Shown here piece after piece: positions 32,458-34,778 of a DNA stretch of 34,778 nt. The position numbers and the translations under genes were made by a program. The DNA comes from CALBZH01 sp964538515. Lineage in GTDB: Bacteria > Desulfobacterota > Syntrophobacteria > Syntrophobacterales > Syntrophobacteraceae. The DNA lies in NCBI GenBank assembly GCA_964538515.1, contig CAZIEW010000063.1, positions 1 through 34,778 on the forward strand. The letters run 5' to 3'. The notes under the pieces were generated by a model. The model worked only from the letters and a program-made list of their open reading frames with translations. It was not told the DNA's origin and made no database searches. Position 1 is the stretch's first letter; each line of letters opens with the position of its first letter.

Positions 32458-34221
32458 ATGAGTGAGCATTTGGCGTTGGACAGCTTGAAGATGAAGATGG
32501 ACGCAGCAAAGCCATTGACGAAGTCGGGTCGCTCGACGCGAGAGATGCATTCGGACCTCAGTGCACGCGGGGAGCCCTTTCTCTGGGGTTTTGGCGGGGC
32601 GTTGGCGTTGGGCATGATGATGGTCATCGGGTTTCTGGCTCTGATTGTCGCCAACGGTTTGACGACCTTTTACCCCAAGCCCATCATGGTTGTGACGCTC
32701 AAAGACGGCTCCAAGGTCGCGGGGGAGCCGACGCGCACGGAGCTTTACAAGCTTCCCGCAGGCCATTCTCTGGAAAAGAGTACCGGAGAGGGTGGGACGG
32801 AATCCGACATTCCGCTCGGGTTCGCACGCCGGACGCTTTACCGAATCGGCAATTTCGATCTTTACAACGAAGACTTCAAGTGGGTGAGCCATGACGATGT
32901 GGTGAGCAAGGAGGCTCCTGAAGACATCTATCTTTTCGAAAGGCTGGAATGGGGACCCTTCATCGGCTTCATCCGCTCAATGGATCTGGATGGTGAGCAG
33001 ATCCCCTTTACCGATGACGCCTCGATACGACTGGCTGAAAGCGTTCGCCAGGCCACGGATCGACTGGGGCGCATCAAGCGTCTCGAACGAGAGGAGATCG
33101 GGGCCGTCAACCACGAAATGGACAGAGAAAGGCTGGCGCTCAAGCGGGTGGCCCTTGACGAGGGCGAGAGCAGCGAAGCCTATCGGTTGGCGTCGGAGCA
33201 TTTCGCCGAGCAGACCAAGAGGCTCCAAGGGCAATACGACCTGCTCATGGACGAGGCACGGTCCGTCAAGGCGGAGGATGCTCGGTACACGCTCACCTTG
33301 GCCGATGTTCATGGACGGGAGAAAGTCCTGCCGCTCTCACAAATCGTCCGGTACCTTGCCCCCAACGATCTATCCGTGCCCCAGAAGCTGGGGGTCTTCT
33401 TGTCGAGATGGGGTGAGTTTCTCACGGCCGAGCCCCGGGAGGCGAACACGGAGGGCGGCGTGATGCCCGCCATTTTCGGCACCTTCGTCATGACGGTCCT
33501 GATGGCGCTGGCCGTGGCGCCTTTCGGCATTATGGCCGCCCTCTACCTGAGGGAATATGCCAGGCAGGGCCGACTGGTCTCCGTCGTGCGAATCTGCGTG
33601 AACAACCTAGCGGGCGTTCCGTCCATCGTTTATGGCGTGTTCGGCCTCGGGTTTTTCGCCTACATCTGCGGAGGTGCCATCGATCGGATCTTTTTTCCAG
33701 AGCGGCTGCCAAATCCAACGTTTGGGACGGGCGGGATCCTGTGGTCTGCTTTGACGCTCGCCTTGCTGACCGTTCCCGTCGTGATTGTTGCCACCGAGGA
33801 AGCGCTTGCGGCCGTTCCGCAATCGATGCGGGAAGGGTCCCTGGCGTGCGGCGCATCCAAATGGCAGACGATCCGCTACATCGTGCTGCCGCGTGCCATG
33901 CCTGGCATCATGACCGGTTTGATTCTGGCCATGGCCAGGGGCGCCGGCGAGGTGGCTCCCCTGATGCTGGTTGGGGTGGTCAAGCTGGCCCCGGAGCTGC
34001 CCATTGACCACATCTTTCCCTACATCCATCTTGAACGAAGCTTCATGCACTTGGGATTCCACATTTTTGACGTGGGATTCCAATCACGGAACTCGGAAGC
34101 CGGAAAGCCGATGGTGTATGTGACGACGTTCCTGCTGATCACGCTGGTCGGCATCATGAATGCCACCGCCATCTATGTTCGCAACCGGTTGAAGAAGAAG
34201 TTCATCGCCGGACACTTCTAG
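32458..34221 (+). CDS. pstA: Phosphate ABC transporter permease PstA with large periplasmic insertion
   Basis: The 587-aa permease has its first membrane helix at about 41-71 (FLWGFGGALALGMMMVIGF), then an insertion of about 260 residues ending near 335. The insertion includes a charged, probably coiled-coil stretch (IKRLEREEIGAVNHEM to TKRLQGQYDLL). The transport core follows with TFVMTVLMALAVAPFG, NNLAGVPSIVYGVFGLGF, and the EAA loop AVPQSMREGSLACGASKWQT. It pairs with PstC to form the phosphate channel. In-frame starts exist at 32422 (TTG) and 32452, but 32458 best fits an AAGG site. Both permeases of this operon share the enlarged plan seen in some other proteobacteria. Confidence 0.92.
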   Translation: MSEHLALDSLKMKMDAAKPLTKSGRSTREMHSDLSARGEPFLWGFGGALALGMMMVIGFLALIVANGLTTFYPKPIMVVTLKDGSKVAGEPTRTELYKLPAGHSLEKSTGEGGTESDIPLGFARRTLYRIGNFDLYNEDFKWVSHDDVVSKEAPEDIYLFERLEWGPFIGFIRSMDLDGEQIPFTDDASIRLAESVRQATDRLGRIKRLEREEIGAVNHEMDRERLALKRVALDEGESSEAYRLASEHFAEQTKRLQGQYDLLMDEARSVKAEDARYTLTLADVHGREKVLPLSQIVRYLAPNDLSVPQKLGVFLSRWGEFLTAEPREANTEGGVMPAIFGTFVMTVLMALAVAPFGIMAALYLREYARQGRLVSVVRICVNNLAGVPSIVYGVFGLGFFAYICGGAIDRIFFPERLPNPTFGTGGILWSALTLALLTVPVVIVATEEALAAVPQSMREGSLACGASKWQTIRYIVLPRAMPGIMTGLILAMARGAGEVAPLMLVGVVKLAPELPIDHIFPYIHLERSFMHLGFHIFDVGFQSRNSEAGKPMVYVTTFLLITLVGIMNATAIYVRNRLKKKFIAGHF

Positions 34222-34236
34222 GAGGGAACAGTCGCA

Positions 34237-34778
34237 GTGGCTGCAGTTACCCAGGCAGGAGTCAGGAAGCTCGCGTCTCAGAGCGACGAGCAGACAGTGT
34301 ACCACGTCAAGGAAGGTCAGCACGGGAACCTGATCGAAGTCGAGGATTTTTCCTTGTTCTATGGCCCGAGTCAGGCGCTGTTCGGTATTTCCATGGGCGT
34401 TCAACAGGGAATCGTCACGGCCCTCATCGGTCCGTCCGGATGCGGCAAGTCGACGTTGCTGCGGTCTCTGAACCGCATGAACGATCTCATCGATGGCCTC
34501 CGAACCCAAGGGATCGTCCGATTCGACGGCACGGATATCTACGCGCCCGACATCGATGTCATCGGGCTGCGCAAGCGGATGGGGATGGTTTTCCAGAAGC
34601 CCAACCCATTTCCCATGTCCATCGCGGAAAACGTGACGTACCCGCTCAAAGTGGACGGTGTCTACGACAGGCGGGTCCTCGCCGAAACGGTCGAGAGGGC
34701 CCTCAAGGGAGCTGCGCTCTGGGAGGAGGTCAAGGACCGGCTCAAGGACAACGCGCTCGGGCTTTCCGGCGGCCAGCA
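34237..34778 (+). CDS. pstB: Phosphate ABC transporter ATPase PstB (3' end beyond window)
   Basis: The 180 codons present start at a GTG with GGAGGG upstream, 15 bp after pstA. They include an N-terminal extension (about 1-33), the A-loop tyrosine in LFYGPSQAL, Walker A GPSGCGKST (65-73), the PstB-typical LNRMNDLIDG, and the Q-loop MVFQKPNPFPMS. The sequence ends within the ABC signature LSGGQ. It hydrolyses ATP to drive phosphate uptake. Walker B and the rest lie outside the window. The N-terminus is about 20-30 residues longer than the shortest PstB proteins. Confidence 0.95.
   Translation, partial: MAAVTQAGVRKLASQSDEQTVYHVKEGQHGNLIEVEDFSLFYGPSQALFGISMGVQQGIVTALIGPSGCGKSTLLRSLNRMNDLIDGLRTQGIVRFDGTDIYAPDIDVIGLRKRMGMVFQKPNPFPMSIAENVTYPLKVDGVYDRRVLAETVERALKGAALWEEVKDRLKDNALGLSGGQ

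Overview
The window looks like a chromosomal segment of a GC-rich, free-living Gram-negative bacterium, most plausibly an anaerobic deltaproteobacterium (Desulfobacterota, Syntrophobacter-like). This is inferred from three things: NifU/NifS-type Fe-S assembly genes joined to cysteine synthesis, very large PAS-array sensor kinases, and Pst permeases of the enlarged proteobacterial type. No rRNA, tRNA or CRISPR array was seen.

Layout. (1) 1-7055 is a mobile and decayed zone. It holds the 3' remnant of a response-regulator receiver domain, a REP-like palindromic repeat, a frameshifted IS66-like transposase, a Uma2-family nuclease-like gene whose last codons lie in a dispersed repeat, a Tn3-family transposase (967 aa) coupled to a tyrosine recombinase (TnpI-like), and a secreted-protein gene broken by an in-frame TAA. 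(2) 7056-15317 is a signalling block on the minus strand: a 1604-aa sensor kinase (Cache, HAMP, six PAS, GAF, HisKA_3) overlapping its NarL-type regulator, then a separate hybrid kinase. (3) 15413-21802, also minus, holds a large MscS-type channel and a four-gene set: carbamoyltransferase, 52-aa DUF5989 membrane peptide, SxtJ-family membrane protein and membrane-anchored SGNH hydrolase. This matches the sxtI/K/J/L neighbourhood of saxitoxin clusters, but no toxin backbone genes are present. (4) 21939-25863 is a compact nifU-nifS-cysE-cysK operon making cysteine and mobilising its sulfur, with a good sigma70-like promoter at 25940-25968. (5) 26139-28258 carries a metallo-beta-lactamase-fold hydrolase and, convergent to it, a CheD-HDOD fusion. 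(6) 28466-34778 is a pst phosphate-uptake operon (pstS-pstC-pstA-pstB, the last cut by the window end) behind a Pho-box-like repeat.

How the parts work together. nifU-nifS-cysE-cysK form one pathway: serine is acetylated, O-acetylserine is converted to cysteine, and NifS passes the sulfur to NifU-bound clusters. The pst genes form one high-affinity phosphate importer in which both permeases carry large extra domains between the first two membrane helices. The carbamoyltransferase set probably modifies a cell-envelope or exported molecule; the adjacent channel and envelope-sensing kinase suggest, but do not show, a shared envelope theme.

The most interesting items are the stand-alone saxitoxin-type carbamoylation cassette, the CheD-HDOD fusion, the Tn3-family element with its own tyrosine recombinase, and the insertion-bearing PstC/PstA pair. 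All assignments come from reading the sequence and from family knowledge; no database search was run.
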